From JBFWIW01 sp050253535 (GTDB lineage: Bacteria > Bacillota > Clostridia > Oscillospirales > Oscillospiraceae), in the NCBI GenBank assembly GCA_050253535.1, contig JBFWIW010000093.1:1-7315 (forward strand): DNA of 7,315 nt. Direction: 5' to 3'. Under the pieces are notes generated by a model. That model had not been told where the DNA came from. It saw only the letters and a program-made list of their open reading frames with translations, and made no database searches. This document shows, piece after piece, positions 1 through 7,000 of the stretch (position 1 is the first letter of the stretch; each line of letters starts with the position of its first letter). Made by a program: the position numbers and the translations under genes.

Positions 1-52
1 CGCGTCCTTGGTAAGGACGAGGTCTCCAGTTCGAATCTGGATAGATGCTCCA
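1..52 (+). tRNA. tRNA-Thr (anticodon GGT), 3' part only
   Basis: The window opens inside a tRNA. The anticodon stem CGTCC (3-7) pairs with GGACG (15-19) around the 7-nt loop TTGGTAA (8-14), placing GGT at the anticodon and reading ACC (Thr). The T arm is TCCAG / CTGGA (25-29, 37-41) around TTCGAAT. It is followed by the acceptor strand TAGATGC (42-48), discriminator T49 and an encoded CCA (50-52). The 5' acceptor strand and D arm lie before the window. tRNA 3' ends are common integration sites for tyrosine recombinases, and a decayed integrase lies about 190 nt downstream. Confidence 0.92.
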
Positions 53-54
53 AC

Positions 55-95
55 AAAAAGCCCTGTAGTTGCAATAACTACAGGGCTTTTTGTTT
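55..95 (+). terminator. Rho-independent terminator of the tRNA gene
   Basis: A perfect 16-bp inverted repeat (55-70 and 76-91) has a 5-nt loop GCAAT. The 3' arm ends in TTTTT and is followed by GTTTT. The 5' arm begins with AAAAA, so the hairpin may also terminate transcription arriving on the minus strand. It starts two bases after the tRNA CCA end. Confidence 0.93.
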
Positions 96-126
96 TGTCA
101 TTTATTTGCGCATTTCCACTCTGAAA

Positions 127-167
127 ATCGGTTTTGGTTACTGTTTGGTTACCGGACGGAAACCGAT
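127..167. repeat. Tandem 9-mers inside an 8-bp inverted repeat, possible recombinase arm sites
   Basis: TTTGGTTAC occurs twice in direct orientation (133-141 and 144-152), 11 bp apart. The pair is enclosed by ATCGGTTT (127-134) and its exact reverse complement AAACCGAT (160-167). The block lies between the tRNA-Thr 3' end and the integrase remnant. Short, closely spaced direct repeats in that position are typical of arm-type binding sites of tyrosine recombinases. The repeats are seen directly; the binding role is inference. Confidence 0.45.
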
Positions 168-194
168 GAAAATACACCTTTTATTAAGGTATAT

Positions 195-329
195 CTAGTC
201 CAATGCGTTTTTGAGGGCATTGTGTATCCACCAATCGTCCGCTATATCAGATATATTCTCCGATACAAAATTATCCCAGTTAATGGTGGAACCGTCCTGA
301 AAGACGTTGCAATTTTCTGTTCCTTGCAG
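195..329 (-). pseudogene. Unidentified C-terminal coding remnant in another frame beside the integrase remnant
   Basis: A 44-codon open stretch between an in-frame TGA (330-332) and a TAG (195-197) has no convincing start codon or ribosome binding site. It is offset in frame from the integrase remnant and overlaps its 3' part. Its composition looks like protein, with ...INWDNFVSENISDIADDWW then a short helix-like tail ...NALKNALD. I do not recognise the family. It may be the real 3' continuation after a frameshift in the decayed integrase region, the tail of another lost gene, or chance. Confidence 0.25.
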
Positions 330-592
330 TCAACACCCTCCGGCGTCTTCGTTATAGATTTTGTGATATGTATTGTTTTTTTCTTCGAAATTAATATCAT
401 GCAGGGCGATATTTCACCACGCCGCATTCCGCAGGTGATGGCGATATAGAAAAAAACCTTAAGCTGTGTCGGCATACCTCGTTTTTCTATGTAATCGTTC
501 ACGCTGTAGGGCTTGCTGCCGGACGATATTATACCGTTACTCAGGCATTTTAGAAGCGAATATAACGCGCTTAGCTTCAGTTTGGGCGACAA
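242..592 (-). pseudogene. Decayed tyrosine recombinase / phage-type integrase remnant
   Basis: The reading frame (116 codons from a TTG without a clear ribosome binding site) contains QLKVFFYIAITCGMRRGEI, the box I region of tyrosine recombinases with its catalytic Arg. Further on come KKKTIHITKSITKTP and a segment ending TSFRTVP, matching the family's beta-hairpin and the usual 'S-x-R-T-I/V-P-L' stretch. Just after GEI, the expected 'ALxxxDINFEEK'-like piece (ALHDINFEEK) appears in a different frame, so two compensating frameshifts disrupt the gene. The N-terminal core-binding domain and the C-terminal H-x-x-R/Y catalytic boxes are not found in this frame. Intact relatives are about 350-400 residues. 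It points towards the tRNA-Thr and is probably the integrase of an element that once entered there. Family assignment is fairly secure; it is almost certainly inactive. Confidence 0.75.
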
Positions 593-717
593 GTGGCAGG
601 GCGACGGAGTTCACGCAGGCTGACGGAAAGCTCATGGGAATACATACACCGTATTAACGGTTTGTAAGCCATATAGAGCGATACAACGAATGGGTGGAGT
701 GCTTGTAACTCAAAAAG
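593..717. other. Short non-coding gap downstream of agrB
   Basis: No supportable gene. It may hold further eroded integrase sequence, because the integrase frame is closed by a stop at 611-613. A weak hairpin (ACCGT 648-652, ACGGT 657-661) has no T-run, so I see no good terminator for the agrCAB operon here. Confidence 0.4.
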
Positions 718-1281
718 TTACCTTGGATTAAATAACACCCCAAAAATGGCCAGCGTTGTCGCCATAATCAAACCCGATACGATATAAGAAGCCATTGTTA
801 TATCGACAAAATAAAAAATTACTATAGCTATGCATTCGCCTATCAAAGTGGCCGTCACTTTATATTTGATTTTTCTTCTTTGCTTTTGCAGATGCTGCTT
901 ATGTTTGTGGGGAACAGGCGCGATAACGATTGCGATAATCACTGCAAGTACAACGCTTATGATTGTTATGTATGTATGTGAGACCCAGAAACGGCTGATC
1001 ACCATGCTTGATGCGCCAATTGCGGTGCCTATCAGTATGCACCAAAAATGTGATGATGCATGAAGACCGCCGAGGTTGAGCCTGAGCACAGAATAACCGA
1101 CTGACCAGACCAATAAATAAAGGATGTGGTGAGTGAAAACGCCGATTACCAGCAGCAAGCCATCAGAAATCAGCAGATTTATCAGACATTCGGCGCCATA
1201 GGCCAGAACGTCTTCATCGCTTTCGTCAGCACCGTTTGAAATGAGATATTTTGAAATTTTTTTAGATGTTTCAGTAATCAT
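718..1281 (-). CDS. agrB: AgrB-type membrane endopeptidase (autoinducer peptide processing)
   Basis: AgrB proteins are membrane cysteine endopeptidases that cut the C-terminal tail from the AgrD precursor and form the thiolactone ring. This 187-residue protein matches the usual length of about 190. The signature GGLHASSHFWC (71-81) gives His74 and Cys81, seven apart as in the catalytic pair of S. aureus AgrB (H77/C84). Several hydrophobic segments follow (about 82-100, 104-121, 143-160, 164-183). After the third membrane region comes the basic cytoplasmic loop APVPHKHKQHLQKQRRK (121-137), a family feature. The ATG lies 4 nt after the agrA stop and its GAGGT ribosome binding site is embedded in the end of agrA, so translation is probably coupled. 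It is the last gene of the agrCAB operon, whereas agrB is usually first and next to agrD. The predicted substrate is the AgrD encoded at 3542-3706. Confidence 0.95.
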   Translation of the reverse strand: MITETSKKISKYLISNGADESDEDVLAYGAECLINLLISDGLLLVIGVFTHHILYLLVWSVGYSVLRLNLGGLHASSHFWCILIGTAIGASSMVISRFWVSHTYITIISVVLAVIIAIVIAPVPHKHKQHLQKQRRKIKYKVTATLIGECIAIVIFYFVDITMASYIVSGLIMATTLAIFGVLFNPR

Positions 1282-1285
1282 ACGG

Positions 1286-1981
1286 CTACCTCATGTTTTC
1301 GGCACAGGTTAGAAGCTTGATGCGGATATCCTGCAAGTGGGTGAGGCTGACTGGCAGCTTTGTGTGATTGGATAAAACCAGTTCCCGCCCTTTGAGCATT
1401 GTGACATGCTCAGTATTGACGATCACGGTGCGATGGCAGAAATGGAACTGATCAGGCAAATGAGAAAAAATATTTCGTAAAGATTCCAATTGATTAAAGG
1501 TGCCTTCTGTAGTGATAATTTGGGTATAGTGATTAGCGCTGGAAAAATAGATAATTTGAGAATAAGGAATCCGGACGACGCTGCCCTGATGCCGAAAGGT
1601 ATAACGATCATCGTTCAACAATTTTACAACATAATCTATACATTGCGCTATTTTATCATAGGCAATCGGTTTTAAGAGATAGTTGAGCGCCTGAACATCA
1701 TATCCGTCGAATACATATTCGGAAAATGCAGTTAAAAAGACAAGCTGTCCACGAAATCCCAGCTTTCGTAATTGATGTGCGGTAGATATACCGTCTATGC
1801 CATCCATAAGAATATCCATAAACACGAGATCAAAATTAATTTCACTGAACTCCAAAAACGACTCGCCGCTCGTGAATTTAACAACCTCAAGTATTGTGTG
1901 GTGCTCCTCAGACCATTTTTGCAAAAGCGCCTGAATATTCTCAGTATGAAGCGCTTCATTCTCCACTATCGCAATTTTCAT
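1286..1981 (-). CDS. agrA: AgrA-type LytTR response regulator
   Basis: A cytoplasmic transcription factor expected to be phosphorylated by the adjacent AgrC. The receiver domain (about 1-120) has acidic residues Glu7/Glu9, phospho-acceptor Asp56 in LVFMDILMDG, Thr84 in VFLTAF and Lys104 in LLKP. The C-terminal part (about 125-227) is a LytTR DNA-binding domain, with the typical basic/aromatic ...FHFCHRTVIVN... segment near 180-190 and a ...LKGRELVLSN... strand. The 231-residue length fits AgrA/VirR relatives (about 236-240). The ATG (1979-1981) lies inside the 3' end of agrC with a 26-nt overlap and is preceded by TTTGGAGGATAATAAAA, a strong ribosome binding site. LytTR proteins bind direct repeats spaced by about two helical turns, and a candidate site lies at 3370-3400 upstream of agrC. 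The exact targets are inference. Confidence 0.95.
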   Translation of the reverse strand: MKIAIVENEALHTENIQALLQKWSEEHHTILEVVKFTSGESFLEFSEINFDLVFMDILMDGIDGISTAHQLRKLGFRGQLVFLTAFSEYVFDGYDVQALNYLLKPIAYDKIAQCIDYVVKLLNDDRYTFRHQGSVVRIPYSQIIYFSSANHYTQIITTEGTFNQLESLRNIFSHLPDQFHFCHRTVIVNTEHVTMLKGRELVLSNHTKLPVSLTHLQDIRIKLLTCAENMR

Positions 1982-3308
1982 TTTTATTATCCTCCAAAGG
2001 AATCATAATGCTGACGCTGAATCGCTCGTCTTCCGGGATAAACTGGCAGGCGCCTCCTGCCTGCGAAACGATTTCTTTTATACGCCGGATTCCAACGCCA
2101 TGTCCTTCTTGTATTTTAGTAGATAATAAGTTTCCTTGTTTTCCATTAACATATTTACCGTTGGAGGTATTTGAGCAGAATATGCACATCATCTGTTTCC
2201 AGGGTTTAATTTCAAAGCGTATTTCAGCTTTTTCCGGTGGGACTTTACGGCATGCTTCAATTGCATTATCAAGTAAACTCCCAACCAGAGATGCAAATAC
2301 AACATCATTTAAAGGAATCGGGTCAGGCAGAAATAGCGTCGTTTCAAAGCGAATGTTCTGGCGTTTGGCATCGATCATGCGAAGCGAAATGACAGCATCC
2401 ATTGTGCGGTTTCCGCTGAACAACAAACTTGCGGAAGAAGGCAGATCGGAAATCAGATCAGCAGCAAATTGTTTTAGTTCAGAATAATCCTCCTGTTCAA
2501 TTAGTGCGCCGATCAGACGAAGCTGCCCCTGATAATCATGTTTCCATTGAGCCAGGGATTCTGTTGCTGAAACTATCAGATCATATTGATGTTGCTCCAT
2601 CACTGCCAACTGATGCCGTTGTTTTAACTTCTTATTCCGGCCGAGGATGACGCCCAGAGACTCAAAAGTTATCAGCAGCGCAAAGAGCATCAGGAGAATG
2701 ATATAACAAAATAAGGAGAGTGCCTTGGCGTATCCGGCGGTTAAGGGATCCATTCCCAACTCCAAAGAAATATCAATAATGGATTCTGTGGCAAAGATTC
2801 CAATCCCCATAAAAACAAACAATATTAGGCTGACATAAAATGGGATCTCAGGCTCTGTTTCGCCGATATGAACAATAGTCCATACCATCAGGGTTATAAG
2901 CAGTAAATATATCAATGTGAATTCAATTCGTCCGCTGCTCATAACCATCAGTTCTTCCAGCGGATAATCGGTCATTGCGTCAGCAATGGAAAACGTTATG
3001 TTTTCCGCCACTGTAGAAATAATGATATAGCAGCTGGGCCAGAGCAGGGCTTTGTACCAGCTGCCATTTTTCGAGCAATTAAATGTCCATAAGACATTAA
3101 GAATATAGATGATTGACATCAGAGCGATCTTCTGAAAGGTAGAAATGTTCAGAAAAGTCAGCACACTGAGAGCGCCGGTCATTATGAATATAGAAATGAT
3201 TAATCTCAACATACGGTGGGGCTGGATACCGATTCTTTTGTAAATCAGATAAGTAAATAACAGCGTTTCAATAAGACATACTGATATTTCCCATATGTAT
3301 GAAATCAT
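1956..3308 (-). CDS. agrC: AgrC-type sensor histidine kinase (HPK10/GHKL)
   Basis: Membrane receptor predicted to sense the cyclic AgrD-derived peptide and phosphorylate AgrA. The 450-residue protein starts with six or seven hydrophobic segments (about 5-23, 33-53, 58-75, 86-103, 128-148, 155-173, 195-217). A coiled-coil-like linker (about 222-250) follows, then the dimerisation helix with the phospho-acceptor His257 in AQWKHDYQGQ, typical of the AgrC family rather than classical H-boxes. The GHKL ATPase domain has the N-box SLLDNAIEAC (Asn348) and G-box EGHGVGIRRI (402-406). A second ATP-lid region, ...CSNTSNGK..., lies near 378-385. S. aureus AgrC is about 430 residues. ATG 3306-3308 is preceded by GGGAGGGATTCC, an excellent ribosome binding site. 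It is the first gene of the agrCAB operon, divergent from agrD, and its 3' end overlaps agrA by 26 nt. All catalytic motifs are intact. Confidence 0.95.
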   Translation of the reverse strand: MISYIWEISVCLIETLLFTYLIYKRIGIQPHRMLRLIISIFIMTGALSVLTFLNISTFQKIALMSIIYILNVLWTFNCSKNGSWYKALLWPSCYIIISTVAENITFSIADAMTDYPLEELMVMSSGRIEFTLIYLLLITLMVWTIVHIGETEPEIPFYVSLILFVFMGIGIFATESIIDISLELGMDPLTAGYAKALSLFCYIILLMLFALLITFESLGVILGRNKKLKQRHQLAVMEQHQYDLIVSATESLAQWKHDYQGQLRLIGALIEQEDYSELKQFAADLISDLPSSASLLFSGNRTMDAVISLRMIDAKRQNIRFETTLFLPDPIPLNDVVFASLVGSLLDNAIEACRKVPPEKAEIRFEIKPWKQMMCIFCSNTSNGKYVNGKQGNLLSTKIQEGHGVGIRRIKEIVSQAGGACQFIPEDERFSVSIMIPLEDNKNENCDSGE

Positions 3309-3335
3309 GGAATCCCTCCCAATTTTACATGTGAC

Positions 3336-3364
3336 ATTTTACCACAATAATCCTTATTTTACAA
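3336..3364 (-). promoter_or_regulatory. Predicted SigA-type promoter of agrCAB
   Basis: Reading the minus strand, TTGTAA (3364-3359) and TAAAAT (3341-3336) are separated by exactly 17 nt. They lie about 28 nt upstream of the agrC start, giving a leader of roughly 20 nt. The -10 matches 5 of 6 consensus bases and the -35 matches 4 of 6, a strength that would suit activation by a factor bound at the direct repeats a few bases upstream. Confidence 0.6.
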
Positions 3365-3369
3365 TTAAT

Positions 3370-3400
3370 TCACGCATAAAAAGTGTCAACTCACGCAGAA
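3370..3400. promoter_or_regulatory. Direct repeat pair, candidate AgrA (LytTR) operator between agrC and agrD
   Basis: TCACGCATAA (3370-3379) and TCACGCAGAA (3391-3400) are direct repeats with one mismatch in ten, 21 bp apart, i.e. two helical turns. LytTR regulators such as AgrA and VirR characteristically bind paired direct repeats on one DNA face just upstream of a -35. Here the pair ends 5 nt from the predicted agrCAB -35 and about 4 nt from a TTGTAA facing agrD. The motif does not obviously match the S. aureus AgrA or C. perfringens VirR consensus, so the assignment rests on spacing and position. Confidence 0.5.
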
Positions 3401-3404
3401 CGGC

Positions 3405-3433
3405 TTGTAATTGTCAAAATAAATGATAAATTT
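3405..3433 (+). promoter_or_regulatory. Possible agrD promoter
   Basis: TTGTAA (3405-3410), the same hexamer as the agrCAB -35, faces agrD just after the repeat pair. The best -10 partner is poor (TAAATT, 3427-3432, spacing 16). TTGTCA at 3411-3416 is an alternative -35, with GATATT/TATTAA further down at longer spacing. The general location is likely; the exact elements are uncertain. Confidence 0.35.
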
Positions 3434-3449
3434 TGGATATTAAGTGGAT

Positions 3450-3541
3450 GGGAGGTGATTTTGTTGAATAATGTAATCAGGATTTCCGAAGCGGCAAATA
3501 AAAGCGCGATAGAACCCAAAAATAATAAGGAGGAAGAACAA
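3450..3541 (+). promoter_or_regulatory. Upstream in-frame start with its own ribosome binding site; candidate extended AgrD leader
   Basis: GGGAGGTGAT (3450-3459) precedes TTG at 3464-3466 by 5 nt, an excellent initiation site. The frame runs without a stop into agrD (ATG 3542), adding 26 residues for an 80-residue form. The added part reads NNVIRISEAANKSA, close to agrD's own NIIKISEIAKKYA, so it appears to be a degenerate copy of the same leader. The downstream AAGGAGG (3527-3533), 8 nt before the ATG, is also very good and encodes the KEEEQ junction. Both starts may be used, or the upstream one may be a remnant of a truncated tandem agrD. Confidence 0.5.
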
Positions 3542-3706
3542 ATGAAAAAGAGCAACATTATCAAAATTTCTGAGATAGCAAAGAAATACGCTTTTCGCGG
3601 CAGCAGCGCATTACTGACGGCTTTGGCAATAGTTTTCGCTTCGGCTACATGCCTCACCCATTTTTATGAGCCCGAGGTTCCACGGAAGCTCTGGGAAAAG
3701 GATTGA
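3542..3706 (+). CDS. agrD: AgrD-type cyclic thiolactone autoinducer peptide precursor
   Basis: A 54-residue precursor with the three-part AgrD layout. Residues 1-18 are a basic amphipathic leader (MKKSNIIKISEIAKKYAF), 19-35 a hydrophobic stretch, then SATCLTHF with the single Cys37, then the conserved acidic tail YEPEVPRKLWEKD. Aligned with C. perfringens AgrD (...SACLWFT then HQPEEPKSL), this predicts a five-residue ring CLTHF closed as a Cys thiolactone, possibly with a short T, AT or SAT exocyclic tail. AgrB would cut after Phe41; the N-terminal cut is not predictable. ATG with AAGGAGG 8 nt upstream is the preferred start; an in-frame TTG at 3464 would give 80 residues. The gene is monocistronic and divergent from agrCAB, unlike the common agrBDCA order. 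The AgrD call is strong because agrB, agrC and agrA lie next door; ring size is inferred. Confidence 0.9.
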   Translation: MKKSNIIKISEIAKKYAFRGSSALLTALAIVFASATCLTHFYEPEVPRKLWEKD

Positions 3707-4037
3707 AGTTGAACAAAGATTGTCTAACCCGATCAATGGCCTTAATGATATTTGCCAAACATGTATTTCGTATTTAATTGGAATCCTTTATTATTTGAAC
3801 CCGATACTTAATTTCATTTCATAGCCAAAAGGACATCTCTGTAATAAGTGGGGTCCTTTTGGCTATTTGAAAATAGTCGGTTATATATTTTTATGGCCTT
3901 ATTTATACCGAGGTCTGGCAACAAATAACAATCTTAAAAGTTGCTTTTCTGAATATTGGCTTTCCCGAGTTCATCTCGTTTTACTTGATAATCTTCATAG
4001 GAATAACAGTACATATTAACTTGAGGGGGATATCAGC
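3707..4037. other. Intergenic region between agrD and the subtilase gene
   Basis: A 331-nt AT-rich stretch without a supportable gene. Only tiny ORFs without ribosome binding sites occur. It contains the 14-bp inverted repeat at 3821-3866. Promoter-like TTGATA and TACATA elements lie near 3983-4013, with spacing too long (19) to call with confidence. It ends with the subtilase ribosome binding site GAGGGGGA (4023-4030). The TCACGCA repeat of the agr control region is not present here. Confidence 0.6.
3821..3866. terminator. Inverted repeat, probable terminator after agrD
   Basis: ATAGCCAAAAGGAC (3821-3834) and GTCCTTTTGGCTAT (3853-3866) are exact reverse complements, 14 bp, with an 18-nt loop. 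It is the only strong hairpin between agrD and the next gene. The downstream T-run is poor (TTGAAAA), so a terminator is likely but not certain. A structured or bidirectional element is the alternative. Confidence 0.5.
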
Positions 4038-7000
4038 ATGAAAAATGCAGCAAAGGTCATGGCATCTGTGCTTGTGCTTAGTATGGTCTTTCAGACGGTT
4101 ACATTTGGGGCAAAACTTGACGAATCCGATAATAGCTCAAGCAGAAAAAATGAAAAGAGCGCATACAGCCTTATGTACGACAGCAATGAAAAGCTGGCGG
4201 AGAAAATTGACAGTATGCCCGAATTTATTGCGGAAGAGCAGGTTATGGAAGAGGTGGAGTCCGGTTCCAAAGAGATGCCTGGTGATTCAGCTTCTGAAAA
4301 TGGAGTCAAGGATAAAGACAATAATGGAAATAACGAAACTAAAGAAAAGATATTGGGGCTTGTTGAAGCGGGGCAGGTTGATAAAGTCCCCGACCTGGAT
4401 ATTTCCGACGAAATCAAGGATGAAGTGAGTGTCATGAATGAAGCGGTGAAAGAAGATCGCTTCATTGTTAAATACCGCTCTGAGACGAAGGGCGACCTGT
4501 CCGGGCTTATGTCGAAAAAGTCGGACGGAGCATGCGTTGCCGACAGTAAGCGTTCAGGCAAGACAGAAGTTTTGATTCTGGACGAAAAGGTTAACCCTAA
4601 AGAGTTTGCTGATACGCTTAAAGACGCCGGCGCGGATGAGTATATCGAATATATCCAGCCGGACTTTAAGATGGAATACGCAGTGGCTGAGAGTTGCATC
4701 GGGCTTGTGCTGGCCGGTACGGAGCAGGATGGAACCGATGGGACGGAGACAAGTGAAACGCCCGAGGCTTCCGACCCCACCGGCGTGCAGCAGCCGGATG
4801 AGGGCGAAGAGACGGAAGTTCCGGAGACGCCGGAAACTCCTGAACCTTCAGGCGAAGAAGAGACGGCAGATGCCGGTGATACTGAAGCAAGTGAGCAGGA
4901 AATTCCGGAAGTGACGGAGGTCCAGCCTGTCGTAACACAGGAGCCTAGCCAACTTTCCGAGGTTATCGTGGCTGTGATTGATACGGGGATCGACGTGACG
5001 CACCCGGGGCTCACGGATTACATATGGACTAACGCAGGCGAGACGGCGGGTGACGAGATCGACAACGACGGCAATGGCTATATCGACGACATGACCGGCT
5101 GGAACTTTTATGACGACAGCGCTGAGGTTTATGATTCGTCCTCCCCGCTCCAGAGTGCGCACGGGACGCACATCGCCGGTATTATTGCAGCGGCAGACGA
5201 GGATTACAATGTGAAAATCATACCGCTGAAGGTGTTTGGAGAGAGCGGCGCCTACACAAGCGACATTATTGACGCGATAGCCTTCGCGGAGTCAAACGGT
5301 GCAAGCATTGTAAACTGCAGCTTCGGCAGCACAGAGAATAACCCGGCGCTGAGCGAGGCGATAGAAAACAGCGGTATGCTGTTCGTCTGCTCCGTCGGCA
5401 ACGCGCGATCGAATCTCGCGGAGACGCCGATTTACCCCGCGTGCTTCGATCTGGACAATGTCATCAGCGTAGCCTCCGTAAACGCGGACGGCGGTCTGTC
5501 CTATTATTCCAATTACAGCTCCGACCTCGTCGACGTGGCGGCGCTGGGCAGAGAGGTATACAGCACGCTCCCGGAGGGTGAGTACGGCAACCAGAGCGGG
5601 ACCTCCATGTCGGCGGCACAGGTGAGCGGTGTCGCGGCGGCGGTCCTGAGTGTACAGAATGACCTCGATACATCCGGCCTCAGGGAGAGGTTAATTAGCA
5701 CGTCGGACATGCTGTCAAACCTGCAGGACACGGTCAATGACGGCATGCGGATAAGCCTTGTGAATGCTGTCAATGACCTGGAGCAGACGGAAATTATCGA
5801 CAATTATCCAGAAGACGATTTCAGCGTGGTTGGCTACAACCCGACACAGGACGAGCTATACCAACTCTACAGCGACAGCGGGGATGTCGTACAGGCTGCG
5901 GCGGGCTACTCCCACACGCTTGTATTAAAAGAAGACGGAACCGTCTGGGCCTGGGGATATAACTATTACGGCCAATGCGGAAATGGGATAACTTCATATT
6001 CTGAATCATTAACTCAGGTTATCGGCCTGACAAATGTTGAATATGTAGCCGCCGGGTCTTTCCACAGCCTGGCGGTGAAATCGGACGGCACGGTATGGGC
6101 GTGGGGATATAATAATTATAGCCAGTTGGGCGACGGAACGACGGCAATACGGACAACGCCGGTGCAGGTTAGTGGCCTGACCGACGTTGTGGGCGTATCC
6201 GCCGGGTATTACCACAGCGTGGCGGTGAAAACGGATGGTACTGTCTGGGCCTGGGGAGAAAACTCATTCGGTCAGTTGGGCGATGGGACAACGACAAACA
6301 GGACAACGCCGGTACAGGTGAACGGGCTAGCCGACGTTGAAAACGTATCCGCCGGGTATTATTACAGCGTGGCGGTAAAAACGGATGGTACGGTCTTAGC
6401 CTGGGGAAGTAACGCTTACGGCCGGTTGGGCGACGGAACGACGACAAACAGGACAACGCCGGTGCAGGTTAGTGGCCTGACCAGTGTGGTGAGCGTGGCC
6501 ACCGGGTATTCCCACAGCCTTGTGGTGAAATCGGACGGCACGGTATGGGCGTGGGGATATAATAATTACGGCCAGTTGGGCGACGGAACGACGGCAATAC
6601 GGACAACGCCGGTGCAGGTGAGCGGCCTGACCAGCATGATCAGCGTGGCCGCTGGGTATTACCACAGCATAGCGGTGAAATCGGACGGCACGGTCTGGGC
6701 CTGGGGATATAACAATTACGGCCAATTGGGCGACGGAACGACGACGACACGGACAACGCCGGTGCAGGTAAATGGTCTGGCCGGTGTGGTCAGCGTGGCC
6801 GCCGGGTATTACCACAGCCTTGCGATGAAAACGGACGGGACGGTCTGGGCCTGGGGAGATAACAACTACGGCCAGCTGGGCGACGGGACGACGGCGACAC
6901 GGGCAACGCCGGTACAGGTGAGCGGCCTGACCGGTGTCGTGAGCGTGGCCGCCGGGTTTTACCATAGCGTGGCGGTGAAATCAGACGGCACGGTCTGGAC

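Noticed and set aside
611..617. Third copy of TCACGCA
   Set aside because: It is a single 7-mer without a partner at 21 bp and lies in eroded sequence far from any promoter, so chance is likely.
90..657. Plus-strand ORFs of 119 and 63 codons at the left end
   Set aside because: They are antisense to the integrase remnant, without ribosome binding sites or recognisable motifs.
648..661. Hairpin ACCGT/ACGGT downstream of agrB as an operon terminator
   Set aside because: The stem is only 5 bp and no T-run follows on the minus strand.
1894..2487. 197-codon plus-strand ORF
   Set aside because: It is antisense to agrC, whose histidine-kinase motifs are clear.
3383..3463. Longest agrD-frame start (GTG at 3383)
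   Set aside because: It lacks a Shine-Dalgarno and would place the predicted promoter and operator region inside the coding sequence.
4091..5014. 307-codon minus-strand ORF rich in Ser, Val and Pro
   Set aside because: It is antisense to the subtilase prodomain and acidic segment, and its low-complexity composition mirrors the Glu/Thr/Pro codons of the real gene.
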